Origin: Rheum nobile
Lineage: Eukaryota; Streptophyta; Magnoliopsida; Caryophyllales; Polygonaceae
DNA: 64,000 nt
Direction of reading: 5' to 3'
NCBI GenBank assembly: GCA_027886185.1
Contig: WOAB01000018.1
Coordinates: 682,001 to 746,000 of the forward strand
This document shows, in pieces, positions 46,301 to 57,590 of the stretch. The position numbers and the translations under genes are program-made. Position 1 is the stretch's first letter. The number at the start of each line of letters is the position of its first letter. The notes under the pieces are model-generated. The model was not told the DNA's origin and searched no databases. It worked only from the letters and a program-made list of their open reading frames with translations.

Positions 46301-47144
46301 TAGTGGTGATGGACTTTGATGACTTGCAATCCCAACCCCTACCAGAAGAATCACAACCAGAAGATTTGCAGTGGCCTGAAGAACCTAGTATTCCCATCGT
46401 ACATATGGGGGTGAACTTTGGGAATGACAATGTGGATGACTTTTGGATTTCGTACATCAAGAATGTTAGAGATGTACGCCCCGACGGACATTGTGGATAT
46501 CGGTCGATGGATGTATTGTTGAGAAGGCAAGAGAAGGAATATCATAACATCCGACGCGAGATGGTAGCGGAGTTGCTTGACAACCGAGAGCTATACGAGC
46601 CGATACGTTTCCGTATTCGAGAAGGGTCCTAGGATGATCTCATATTTCAAGTGAACCATTGCAGAAGACCTTGCTCAGAAGTATACTGGCTTCACATGCC
46701 ATTGATGCGTTTAGTGTTTGCCACACTATATCAGGTTGGTCTCGTCTTATTAACTTGGGAAGTTCCGACGTTTTGCTTACCGTTGAGGAATAAGACATCA
46801 AGCATAGGTCCTCCAGAAAAGATTTTTGCCATGGCACACGTAGGCAATCATGATCACTTTATATCGGTAAAGGTTTCTTCTAATAAAATATTTATGAAAT
46901 TAGGTTACATTGTTTTCACTACTCAAATAGTTTGTGTGTGTATATGTAGGTGGTGCTTAAGGAAGGGTCGCCAATACCGCACACTCCTGGTTCGTGGCGC
47001 AGAAACACAGATTGAAACATTTTGTGATGGACAACAAAGTTTGAGTGGATTTTGAAGATGTATCGGGAGTACCGCATTGCAAATGGTCGGGCACCAGATC
47101 CTTTTATGTATGCGGGAGACGGATCTGTTCATGTAATTGATTGA

Positions 47145-47684
47145 TGATACGAGTATATAATGTAATATTTAGACGGCTTTGTAATTTCCAACTTTAAGTG
47201 TTGTGTTTTACATTACGTTGATGTTACCCTTCTGTCTATGTTCGAATGGACATTATGTATTGATTTTACGAGTATTTTCTGCATTGGAAAAATAACACAT
47301 CCCATCCACCAGGGCATCAATCAACTGTGCACATATGATATCTGATAAATGAACCCATCATATCAGATATCAGATGTGCACAGTATGTGTTCAAATTCTA
47401 CATGAAGAGTAAGTAAAGTTAGATCTGACACAAAATTCTGCTTAGGAGCTATGAGGGAAGTCCTACAAACACAAGTCATATATGTGAAAATACACACTTA
47501 TCCTAAGAGTATGAATGTACGCTTAACTTAAGCGTGCAGTCATACGCTTAGGTTATGCATGCAGTTTCACAGCCTCATAACGGTCATTTTTTCAACGATT
47601 CTATTTCACCTTATAAATATAAACAATGTCATCAGAACCTTATGGACCCTTCTCTTATTGTGTTTTAATTCTCCAAAAGTTAGT
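47145..47684. other. Spacer between the transposase-OTU gene and the GRF gene
   Basis: Holds a copy of a short piece of the transposase gene (CCCTTCTGTCTATGTTCGAA near 47226, compare 45918), a hairpin (47324-47384) and CGCTTAACTTAAGCG-type palindromes (47518-47560) just upstream of the GRF gene. Confidence 0.6.
47324..47384. repeat. Short hairpin, 24-bp arms
   Basis: The arms 47324-47347 (ACTGTGCACATATGATATCT...) and 47361-47384 are reverse complements with one mismatch, separated by a 13-base loop. Confidence 0.85.
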
Positions 47685-47954
47685 ATGGCCTCTTCGTCGA
47701 GTTCGAGTTCAACAACGGGAGAGAGATTTTGCTTGTGTAATTCGAAGCCGATCATACACACTTGTGACCGACAGTGGCAGTACGGAAGAATGTACTGGGG
47801 ATGCCCTGATTTGGGTAGGTACGATGTCCACAAACCTGGTAATAAAGGGGGATGTGATTTCTTTGCGTGGTTCGATCCACCATACGACAAGAGGGCACAC
47901 GAGGTCATTATGGGGATGTGGAAGGAAAAAAAAACAACTTCTAAAGCTGAATGA
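47685..47954 (+). CDS. Small GRF-type zinc-finger protein
   Basis: An intact 89-codon frame starting MASSSSSSSTTGERFCLCNS. The zinc ligands are CLCNS, HTC, YWGCP and GGCDFFAWFDPP, the CxC...H/C...C...C pattern of zf-GRF domains, which bind single-stranded nucleic acid in known family members. The protein ends soon after a Lys-rich tail; in plants such short GRF proteins are commonly found in transposon neighbourhoods. It lies between the transposase-OTU and PMD genes, behind its own palindrome zone. No frame damage is seen. It may be MULE-2 cargo or a helper gene. Confidence 0.75.
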   Translation: MASSSSSSSTTGERFCLCNSKPIIHTCDRQWQYGRMYWGCPDLGRYDVHKPGNKGGCDFFAWFDPPYDKRAHEVIMGMWKEKKTTSKAE

Positions 47955-48109
47955 GGGTCTTTGTAGGTATTGTTTAAGGGCAATAACAAATAAACATCGT
48001 AGGTGTTAGAAAGATAGAAGTAACCATTTGTTATGTTTTGTAGGAATCAAGCGGAATTAGAGAAAGAGGGACATCGAGAAGGTTAATGTAATTTTTCATT
48101 AAATTTGTA

Positions 48110-48420
48110 AGAAATTGGGAAGGTAACGAGCTTGTACTATTTCGCACCATTATAGGCCCATTAAAGGCCCAATCCGCCAAAAATAGCAATAAATCGAGAT
48201 AAAAAGCGAGTTTGTACTACTTCGCGCTATTATAGGCCCAAACTAACAATAAAGCGGAATTAAAAAATGAGCTTGTACTACTTTGCGCCATTATAGGCCC
48301 ATTAAAGGCCCAATCCGCCAAAAATAGCAATAAATCGAGATAAAAAGCGAGTTTGTACTACTTCGTGCTATTATAGGCCCAAACTAACAATAAAGCGGAA
48401 TTAAAAAATGAGCTTGTATT
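48110..48420. repeat. Tandem repeat, period about 141 bp
   Basis: GAGCTTGTACTA recurs near 48128, 48269 and 48411. Inside each unit are CATTATAGGCCCATTAAAGG, GCAATAAATCGAGATAAAAA and CAATAAAGCGGAATTAAAAA. Confidence 0.85.
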
Positions 48421-48993
48421 ACATAAGTATACTAACATGTAGTAAGTTCATATTACTTTCTCGTATTATATAAGTATACTAATATGTAGTAAGTTCATAT
48501 TACTTTCTCGTATTAGATAAGTATACTAACATGTACTAAGTTCATATTACTTTCTCGTATTACATAAGTATACTAACATGTAGTAAGTTCATATTACTTT
48601 CTCGTATTACATAAGTATACTAACGTGTAGTAAGTTCATATTACTTTCTCGTATTACATAAGTATACTAACGTGTAGTAAGTTCATATTATTTTCTCGTA
48701 TTACATAAGTATACTAACATGTACTAAGTTCATATTATTTTCTCGTATTACATAAGTATACTAACATGTACTAAGTTCATATTACTTTCTCGTATTACAT
48801 AATTATACTAACATGTAGTAAGTTCATATTATTTTCTCGTATTACATAAGTATACTAACATGTACTAAGTTCATATTACTTTCTCGTATTACATAAGTAT
48901 ACTAACATGTACTAAGTTCATATTACTTTCTCGTATTACATAAGTATACTAACATGTAGTAAGTTCATATTACTTTCTCGTATTACATAAGTA
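48421..48993. repeat. 47-bp satellite array, about 12 copies (left part)
   Basis: The unit is ACATAAGTATACTAACATGT followed by AGTAAGTTCATATTACTTTC and TCGTATT, repeated with few changes (ATGTAG/ATGTAC, ACTTTC/ATTTTC variants). It continues at 57391 after an inserted MULE. Confidence 0.95.
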
Positions 48994-49332
48994 GAGTGCG
49001 TTTCTGGTGTAATTTGGGCTCACCGTAGAATATACGAAACAACCAGGATCGTTGGATCAAACAGATCAAGGGTTCACGTTTAAACATGACCACGCGGGTG
49101 TATAAACATTTGCGGTGGCATAATTGTAATATTAAGCTTCCTAAGCAGAAGGGTATTTCGTTTTAAAATTGTTAGATCCTCCACATTCGCGTTCGACCGA
49201 TGGAATTCTTCCTCACTTTGCTCGCGCTCCAATCTCTCTCAAATCTCGCTCCAATCTCGCTCTAATCTCGCACCAATCTTCTAATCTCGCTCCCAATCCG
49301 CCAATTTCGCTTCAAGCACGGTCACTGGCTCT

Positions 49333-52300
49333 ATGTCAGACGTCGAAGAAAATCATCCTGTCAACGGTTCAGAAGGAGGTATTCTCTATTTCGATCAAAA
49401 TTGTAGTTGCTAGAAGTCCTAGGGTTCACAACTAAACACTATGCTTCGTTCGTTTGTTTTGAGAGATTTAATTGTTTCGTTCAAAATTTTGGTACCGTAA
49501 AACACTAGGGTTTGCAAATTGCTCATTTTTTCCCGTCCTTTAGTTGCTTTCTGTGAGCATGCATATGTCGTGTGTGTAGTTGCTTCATTGAGATCTTTTG
49601 TTGCTTCGAAACTAATGTTCATAACTAGGAGTAGGGCTAAACTGTGTGCTCATGTGAAAGCCCTGAGGTTCATGTTTATTACACTGTTCATTTTTAGAAT
49701 CTGCATGTTCAATGTTTAGATGCAAAGTGAGAAGATGATTGAAGAGGTAGGACAAATATTTTTGAGTTCATTAACTATAATCAAATGTTCATTTCTGATA
49801 ACATAATGTTCAAAACATTGGCAAGTACAACATGAATGTTCTTACAATACCTTAGGGTTCACAAGTTATGTCGTACAGTTCATATATAAGAGTTTACTGT
49901 TCTTTTATTTTTTCATGTTATATCACGTACATGGTTCATAATCTATGTTGTAAAGTTCATATATAAGTTGATATTATTCATTTATTTGTGTTTAATGTCA
50001 TGGTTATAAAGGTCACATATATCTTTGATCATATGCAGAGGATACGGAAAAATCAGGAGAGGATGGGACAGATTCTAGTGAAGAAGGTAGTGCATATAGT
50101 GGACAGGAAGATAGTGGGGCTGATAGCCTGGATGAATTTGTCACTACATCGCCAAAAAAGAAGGAAAAAACAAAGGAACCGACAAAAGCACAGAATGTTG
50201 CAAATAAGAAGTCTGTGGTGCCTAAAAATACACCATCGCCGAGAAAAAAAAGTTTAGCTAGGAAAGGCCAAACATGTGAAGTGGGGGTGAAAACAAAGAA
50301 ACAAAGGTGCACAATGAAAAAGAAGTACCCCGTACTGAACATTAGAAACTTACCAAGCACATTTATAGGAGATGTGAGGGAATTTACTGATGTACAAAAA
50401 GAATGGGTGAGAAGCATGGGGTTTGAGCATCTGTTGAAGCTGCAAATAATTGAAATACCACGTTACCTAGCCTACTGGCTTGTGGATAATTTTGATGAGG
50501 TTAGCTGCGAACTTCTAATGGAAAGTGGAAAAACAATGCACATCACTGAGGATGATGTGCATAGGATTTTAGGTTTGCCAAGAGGGCAAAACACAATTCC
50601 TAGGAGGACGAGAAAGGATGACCCTACCATATTGAATCAATGGAGGACAGAGTGTGGCGATCATGAGGTAAGGCCAATGGACTTAGCCAAGAAGTTGAAG
50701 AAATGCGAAGATGAAATCTGGTTCAAAAGGCATTTTCTAGCCTTCTTCATTTCTTTGCTAGTACAAAGCAACCAAAAAGGAACTGTCATGCAAAAATTGC
50801 TCATTGAGGATGTTAGTGATGTTGCAAACATGAATTGGTGTGAGTTCGTTATTAAGAGCCTCGTTGACTCAAAGATTGAGTGGAAGAAGAAAAAGACTAG
50901 ATTCTTTCAGGGGCCGATTTTGTTTCTCACAGTGAGTAATTTTCAAAGAACATTGTTATTTATTTTGAAACTTATTTCTAAATTGATTGACTAATTCTAA
51001 CTATTGTACTTATTGCAGCTCTTTTACGTTGATGGAGTGACAATATTAGGCAAGGCGAATAGGTCAAGTTTCCCTTTGTTCTTAGCATGGAGTGACAAAC
51101 TACTGAAGCAAAGACAGAAAGATGAGGACAAGCTTGGGGGGTTTGGGATTGGGCATATTGTTGAAAGAGCAAACCATAGTGCAATGGAGAGAGATTCTGG
51201 AGAGGGTGCTTCAACTCATCAAGCCCGACCAGAAAAATCAAAGAATATAGAGGTATGTGTTCAGGTTCACAGTTTTGCGTTGTAGGTTCGTATATTGATT
51301 GACCAAGTTCATTTATAGCTTGCTGAAATTTGCTTGTATTTCGTTACAAGGGTGCGTGCAACTTTTAGAAAGTAAAGCAAGGAAATGTGAAACTGCAACT
51401 ATGGAGCTTGTGGATATGATTGAGCAAATACCAAACGATATGAAGAAATATGAAAAACTGAGGAAGATGCTACATGTTGCAAATGGATTGATTGGGAAAA
51501 GTCAAGATCAACTGGAAAAGGGAGATGATAGTGACGGAGATATATGGAAAAGGCTGGAAAAGGTTGAAGCATGCAGGGAAAGGTTGAAGATATTCCTTGA
51601 AAGCTCAGAAGAATGGACGACAGTGGATGATATTGCAAGGCAGTACAAGGAAGGGCCAGTGGATGAGCAACTTGGTACATATACTAATGTTGAGATGAAG
51701 TATACAAGGGATGAAACGGAAAACAGTGAGGAAGTGCACAAAACTGAGGAAACACCGGCGTCGCCTACCACTGAGACACCCTAGGTCAAAGGAGAAGGCG
51801 CTACAACTGGAGTTGACCTAGATACGACTGAAGTGCCAACAGACAAGTCAACTGAGGAGGATCCAAAACAGAAGAAAGGAAAGGCAAAGCTAAAGGTCAA
51901 GGTCATAGGCCCATCTGAACCTTTAATACAACAAGATCAAGAGCAAAAGGTAAATTATGACTGGCCTAACATACAATGTTCATGTGTCAACATCATGATT
52001 CAATAAACTTGCGTTATAAAAATGGGTTGTGTTTGTATATCCTTAATAACTGATGTTCATTTATAGTACTTTAGAGTTCACATATTTGCCTTATATGTTC
52101 ATACTTGTTTATAAATCTTCATTTGTATTAAACTTGCCTTATATGTTCATACTTGTTCATGTGTTAACATCATGATTCAATAAACTTGCATTATAAAAAT
52201 GGGTTGTGTTTGTACTTGCTTAATAATTGATGTTCATTTATAGTACTTTAGTGTTCACATATTTGCCTTATATGTTCATACTTGTTTATAAATCTTCATT

Positions 52301-53654
52301 TGTATTAAACTAGTATTATATGTTCATATTTTGTATATATATTTTTTTTGTATTAACCTGAGGTTCAAAATGAATTTTGTGAAATTGTGTATCACACAAA
52401 AAAAAGGAAAAAGGAAGGTGGGAGTAGAAGAGCAAGATATAGATAACACCCGTCCAAAAAGAGCAACAAGACGTGGTGAATCATTGAGGAGCCCATATTT
52501 GAAAAGAACGATTACAATATTGCGTGCTGAAACTGAGGAAGAAAAACTTCTATGGGCATTTGTATTCACTGATTTTGGGGTTGCGGAGTAAGTTTTAGTT
52601 TCTTCCATTTTTAATTTTATTACAATTTTCTGATAGGTCACATATATACGTAATCTTGATTCATCATTTGGTTTACAGTGGTATAGAGAACATGTTCAAA
52701 CACGCACAGTGGCAAGCAAGCAGAAGCAAGATTATGAGCCTAGACACTGCGCTTGATCCATGTGTGATTGACATATGGAGTTTGCTTCTCAACAAGGGGG
52801 AGACAGAAAAAAGTGGGGACAAGCCATGCATGTTAATTGCAAAGGTGTTCAAACGAGTAAGTATTTTCCAATTTATTACACGTTTATCAATATATCATGC
52901 TTAATAGACTTAACTTGAGAAAACACATATAAAACAGGCTGAGGACCATGACAATGACAAACTCGCATTTACTGCGATGCTGAATGATGCCATGAGCCTT
53001 GTTGATGGGAGAGAGAGCAAACACATTGAAATGGTAAGAAATTAAATGACTAATACATCGTTTGTTATTTGCACTATTAGAAGAAAAACTAACATAAGGT
53101 CATTGTTTTTTCTAACAGATTTTGGTCCTGGTGCTCTTAGATGATGGTCACTACATCCTTATATCCTTCAATCTAAAATACCCTGCTATAGAGATTTTGG
53201 ACAGCTTGGTTAGTGATTCAACAATGGAAGAGAGATATGGGGATACACCAGAGATCATAGTAAGCACTACAAATCTTGGTTAGTGATTCAGAGGAAGCTT
53301 GTTATTCACTATCTGGATATAAGGAGGTTGCACATGAAGAAGAAGGCAATAGAAGCTGACAAAATCCAACCGTGTGTGGTCAATATACCATGGGGTGATG
53401 CAGAAAACAAGGTAGCTTCTGGCATATATACCATGAGGCATATGGAAACGTACATGGGTGCATCAATTCAAGGATGGGAAGGTGAGATGAGTGCTGGAAA
53501 CTTTAAGAAGTCTTTAATTTCTTTAAGGGTGAAGTATCTACACAAGATTGTCATGTCGAATATGAATGAAATGAAGCTCATGATGGTGGAAAAGTTAATG
53601 ACATACAAGAAGAAGGTTGGGAGGCCAATGAAGTTATTAGTGACTGGGATGTAA
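49333..53654 (+). pseudogene. ULP1/C48-like cysteine protease gene of the inserted MULE
   Basis: Exon 1 49333-49378 (MSDVEENHPVNGSEG) splices to ~50040 (EDTEKSGEDGTDSSEEG). A basic stretch and a DUF1985-like part follow (VREFTDVQKEWVRSMGFEHL, MHITEDDVHRILGLPRG), as in transposon ULP proteins. Further exons begin near 51019, 51350, 52380, 52678, 52938 and 53119. The protease domain has His in LDDGHYILISFN (53143) and Asp in IEILDSL, but the nucleophile site reads KVASGIYTMRHMETYMG (53410-53460) where the family has DCG. The preceding PWGD lacks the usual Gln. An in-frame TAG at 51782-51784, plus a disturbed junction with a repeated CTTGGTTAGTGATTCA (53205 and 53276), make it a pseudogene. Confidence 0.75.
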
Positions 53655-53672
53655 TAGTTAGTTGCAAAGGGT

Positions 53673-53940
53673 TATGTTAGTTTGTTGGATTATTGGACTA
53701 CGGAATCATATACTTTGTGAAATATCATGTATTTTGTGGTTGAAAGTAGTATTATGCCTTTGGTAATTTCTGAACAATAGTGGTGTAATGTGGTATGCAG
53801 ATACTATGTTAGTTTGTTGGATTATTGGACTACGGAATCAGATACTTTGTGAACTATCATGTATTTTGTGGCTGAAAGTAGTATTATGCCTTTGGTAATT
53901 TCTGAACAATAGTGGTGTAACGTGGTATGCAGATACTATG
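53673..53940. repeat. 131-bp tandem duplication in the 3' region of the ULP-like gene
   Basis: TATGTTAGTTTGTTGGATTA is at 53673 and 53804, and the copies agree through TTCTGAACAATAGTGGTGTA to GGTATGCAGATACTATG. Confidence 0.9.
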
Positions 53941-54323
53941 ACATATTGCATACTTGTTATGACAATTTTCAGTTGTTATACAAGTGATGTTAGGGTTCAT
54001 ATATTATCTATTCAGGTTCATTTATTAATATATTTAGTTCACATATTGACCGTACATGTGATCTGAAAAATAGCATAATGCGTATTAAGTATTAACACTC
54101 AGAATAACTTCATAATATCAGGTTCATATTTTTATGGCACAACTTCATTTCAAAAATACTAATGTTCATATGTAATGACTAATGACACATTAAAAACTGC
54201 GAGAATCAAAGTCGATATCAGAAATAGGTATGTTTATGTAATAACAAATAGCAAATCAAGTGTAAAAAACAAACTACATAATGACTGGTAAACACAAATC
54301 TAGCATATAAAGTAGAATAACTC

Positions 54324-56730
54324 TCAACCCTCGTTACAAGTGCGACTGTTGTGTGTGGTAAGTTTTTTGCATTTACCACATCGCCTTTTTGGTAGCAGTT
54401 CGCCGCAATTGAGATCTCCCTAGAAGACTTGATACGCTTGTCACTCCCTTTATTCTTAGCTTGCTCATGGGGGAATACACTGACTTCAGTAGGTATACTT
54501 GTTCCAGCCAATGTTTCAGCACTCTTCAAATTTGACATTTTGCTACCACTATGATTATCAACACTACAGTCTGATAACATTTCCTTTTGCTCCTTCAAAA
54601 GGAGTGAAAATTATTTCAAATTATCAGAATTGTCTTCTAACAGACCCAGACAACAGTAGAAATCTGAAATCAACTCGCTCTTAATAACTTCCCTTTCTAC
54701 CATTGAAGCACATTGATCAACCACAATGCCATCGATACTGAATATTGGGCTGATCGTAGCTGCCTTGGTCCAGCGTGTTAACACATACTTTCTTGGAATC
54801 TCATCCTTACCAAGGTTCTTAAACACTACAAACATATGACGACATGGCAAGCCAATTCGTTGGAACATTCGACAGCTACAAATAACTTCCTCTTCCAGGT
54901 GTCGGTACATAACCTTGACTCCGTTTAGGTCTCCCTCTTGTATACTATAAGTTGTAATCCCACTCTCTTGACTCATATGAACAATACAACAAGAGTAGCA
55001 AGCAGCGCATATCTGTTTTTGAACCTCATAGAAAACAGACAGAGTATATTCCTTTGAAGCATGCTTTTCCAAATGCAGCGGAGTGTTTAATTCAGGTACC
55101 ATAGTTTCACAGTCATGATTGAGCTTTGCTTGAGTGTGCCTTTGACTATCCAAAGCAGTTTCAAAATGCATTGTCAACTCCACAAGCCTATAATACCTAT
55201 CTGTGAAGTGCCCGAAGTAGCTATTCACAGCCTCAGAAATGGATGTAGTCCTCAATAGCCCACCAAACATAACATCTCTAAAATATGTTGGGATCCAATA
55301 ATGACGAATTGCAAACATATCATCAAACCACCGCTTATTATGGAAGGTGTACTCCTCAAACAACGCCAACCACTTCGATTCGAACTCAATCGCCTCTAAG
55401 TCATGGCTCCACACAATACTGTTTAACTTAATTCTAAACTCATCTCCAGCCGTGACATCATGTTTTATCTTGCCTGGCACTTTCTGCATGATATGCCACA
55501 TGCAAAGACGATGGAGAGATTGAGGAAACACTACCTCAATGGCAGACTTCATTGAGCATCTTGGTCAGTAACAATTATCTTCGAATCATGCCCCATTGCC
55601 TTCTTAAAATTCTCAAGCAGCCACACATAGGATCCCAGATCTTCCTTGAATATCAACCCAGCACCAAAAGTCACACACCTCTTATGGTGATCCAGACCAG
55701 TGAAAGGAACAAAAACCAAGTTGTACCTGTAGTAAGGTTCACAAATATAAGTCATATGTTCACAGGTAGATTCATCATGTTCATTTATGACATGGTAAGG
55801 TTCATAAATAAGAAAATCAACGATGGGATGCAGAATGAAACTATAAACATATAAATACTTGTTGGTCCGATACGTTGCATCAAACGACACAACCTCACCA
55901 AAATAGGAAAAATTCTTACGACATAACAGATCACACCAAAATAGGCGTTTCAAACGATCTGTAGAATCCACATCATAATTAAAACAAAACGCAACACAAA
56001 GCTCCTTTTTTTCAAAAATCGGTTGATAATCGTTTGCGCATCAGAACCATCAAAGTACGCCATCATATCTCTTCTATGGTTCTTAAAATCAGTAGCAGAA
56101 GCGTCAACATTTGCATACCCACCCACAATCTCTTTGAAAAGATGATAACAAGTTACTGGGCCAATATTTGCTTTCGAACAATCCAAAACAAACTTCTTGT
56201 GGCCTGCATCAAGCTTTCTACTTGTCTTCATGAACTGACGACGACTTTCCATTACAAGAGTGTCTGTATGGCGCGGTTCAAACCCATAAACTGTGTAACC
56301 AACACTACCAGCAAAGCGTAACATTAATCTGGCCTTACAACCAGATCTATTAGAGACCCTTGTTTGTTGCCCAGTATTCTGATTTCCATGCTTATACCCT
56401 TCCCTGGTACATAGCAAATATTTGGACACAACAAGTTGTTTGTCTACTTTGTCGAAACGGATAGTTCCATTCTGAACATCAAAACCACAAGCAAAAGCGT
56501 ATTTCTTGTAAAAAGCAATGGCATCCTCTAATGTCGTAAAATTCATCCCAACCACAGGTTTCATATCATTCGGGCAAACAGGGGTAAAATAAGTCATTCC
56601 ATCTTGAGAAAATTGAACTTCATAATAGTCATTAACATCAGGCTGCTCGGTTCTAGTCAAATCAATACTCTCGACACTATTCTCATGAGACAAGGCACAA
56701 CTACCAACAACTGAAGTTGATGGATACACT
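54324..56730 (-). pseudogene. FAR1/FRS-type MULE transposase, frameshifted
   Basis: The minus strand starts at an acceptor before SVYPSTSVVGSC. The FAR1 DNA-binding domain follows: GMNFTTLEDAIAFYKKYAFA, GFDVQNG, LLCTREGYK, SNRSGCKARLMLRF. The catalytic domain starts with Asp in VVSFDATYRTNK. An intron of ~132 bp (about 55728-55860) lies right after TYRTN, then LVFVPFTGLDHHKRC and second Asp in IIVTDQDAQ. HLHLCMWHIMQK-type HRLCMWHIMQKVPGKI and SISEAVNSYFGHF follow, and the SWIM finger reads CSCRMFQRIGLPCRHMFVV (~54860). A zinc knuckle CGKCKKLTTHNSRTCNEG ends at the TGA 54324-54326. Frameshifts lie at an A-run near 56023, at 55549-55556, and between 54598 and 54420. It is unlikely to be active without complementation. 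Confidence 0.85.
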
Positions 56731-57390
56731 GAAATACATAGACAATTTAAACAAACTATTAAAGAGCATGTCAGGTTCATTATTAACAGAATAACGTTCA
56801 TTATTAAAAGCATTATGTTCATATGCGTGCATATTCGTAAACCAACAGAAAACAGAGAAGGTTGGACTGTCAATGACCAAAAACCAAAACGCGAATTTTG
56901 ATGTTCGATAAAAATCATCAACAAATTTGGTAATACTGCATAAAAAAGAACGAAGTTACAAAGATGGAAGAAGCAAACAATCAATCAATCCTACAAATAA
57001 ACCTCGATCAAATATCAAAGATTTTGAAGAAAATCTGTAACAGTGTCCATGGAGGGTGGAAATGAAGAACACAACCTAAAAAGCTAAAAGTTAAAGACAA
57101 TGTGAACGTAAACGGCTTATATTGAACAATCTAGGTCGAGTTTGTAGAACCGATTACAAAATCACGTCGTTGAATCGAACAGTATCGCGTGAAAAGGAGC
57201 GGTCGCCACAAATGAACATGAAGAATGAGGGGGAGAAAGACCTAATGCGAGAATTGATGAAAATACCCTCCATTTAATTTAGAACTCAGCTGAGGCGCGC
57301 ATTTGTAGCAGCCGTTGATCGAAGACATCCGACAGTGGGAAATGCTTCGCATTTCGCACAGTAAAGGCATGTCGCACGCGAACCGAAATC

Positions 57391-57590
57391 TACATAAGTA
57401 TACTAACATGTACTAAGTTCATATTACTTTCTCGTATTACATAAGTATACTAACGTGTAGTAAGTTCATATTACTTTCTCGTATTACGTAAGTATACTGA
57501 CATGTAGTAAGTTCATATTATTTTCTCGTATTACATAAGTATACTAACATGTACTAAGTTCATATTACTTTCTCGTATTGCATATACTAA
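57391..57590. repeat. 47-bp satellite array, about 4 copies (right part)
   Basis: Same unit and orientation as 48421-48993; the array was one block before the MULE insertion. Confidence 0.92.

Larger units (their letters stand above)
39930..47144 (+). pseudogene. MULE transposase with C-terminal OTU protease domain (MULE-2)
   Basis: Exon 1, 39930-40085: acidic (MHHSGEDSSDKENDWVQ...). Intron 1 contains the CACTA element. Exon 2, 44132-44859: DNA-binding part (RSKKCGCKFEIMG, GVIEGRHNHKLRTSFKGHAF) and first catalytic Asp in VIIIDAAYKTN. Exon 3 from 44956: KYGMPLVEIVGFTNTHKTFN, then second Asp in IMIDCEKALITVIHSVFG and the HLLCWVHIKHNIEARA block. CLGLPCVHN (45800) is the SWIM-like end. An Arg/Lys-rich linker leads to the OTU domain: RPDGHCGYRSMDVLLRR (Asp 46483, Cys 46492) and AHVGNHDHFISVK (His 46854). 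Stops at 45383, 45893, 46301 and 46630 and a scrambled insert at 45385-45485 inactivate it. The intron after AYKTN is in the same place as in MULE-1. Confidence 0.85.
48994..57390. mobile_element. FAR1-type MULE with ULP1-like protease gene, inserted in the satellite
   Basis: TACATAAGTA precedes it (48984-48993) and follows it (57391-57400), giving a 9-10 bp duplication. The target is itself repetitive, so register chance must be kept in mind. The ends match weakly when inverted (GAGTGCGTTTCT against GATTTCGGTTCG, 8 of 12), so this is a MULE with poor or no long TIRs. A ULP1-like gene runs right from the left end (49333-53654) and a FAR1/FRS-type transposase gene runs left from the right end (56730-54324). 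MULEs carrying ULP genes are known in plants (Kaonashi type). Confidence 0.85.

Noticed and set aside
48421..48993. Regular 47-bp repeats that resemble a CRISPR array
   Set aside because: The units are contiguous with no variable spacers, and the setting is a plant nuclear transposon. It is a satellite.
48994..57390. Long terminal inverted repeats for the ULP MULE
   Set aside because: Only about 8 of 12 terminal bases match, so I call the ends from the target duplication and do not claim long TIRs.
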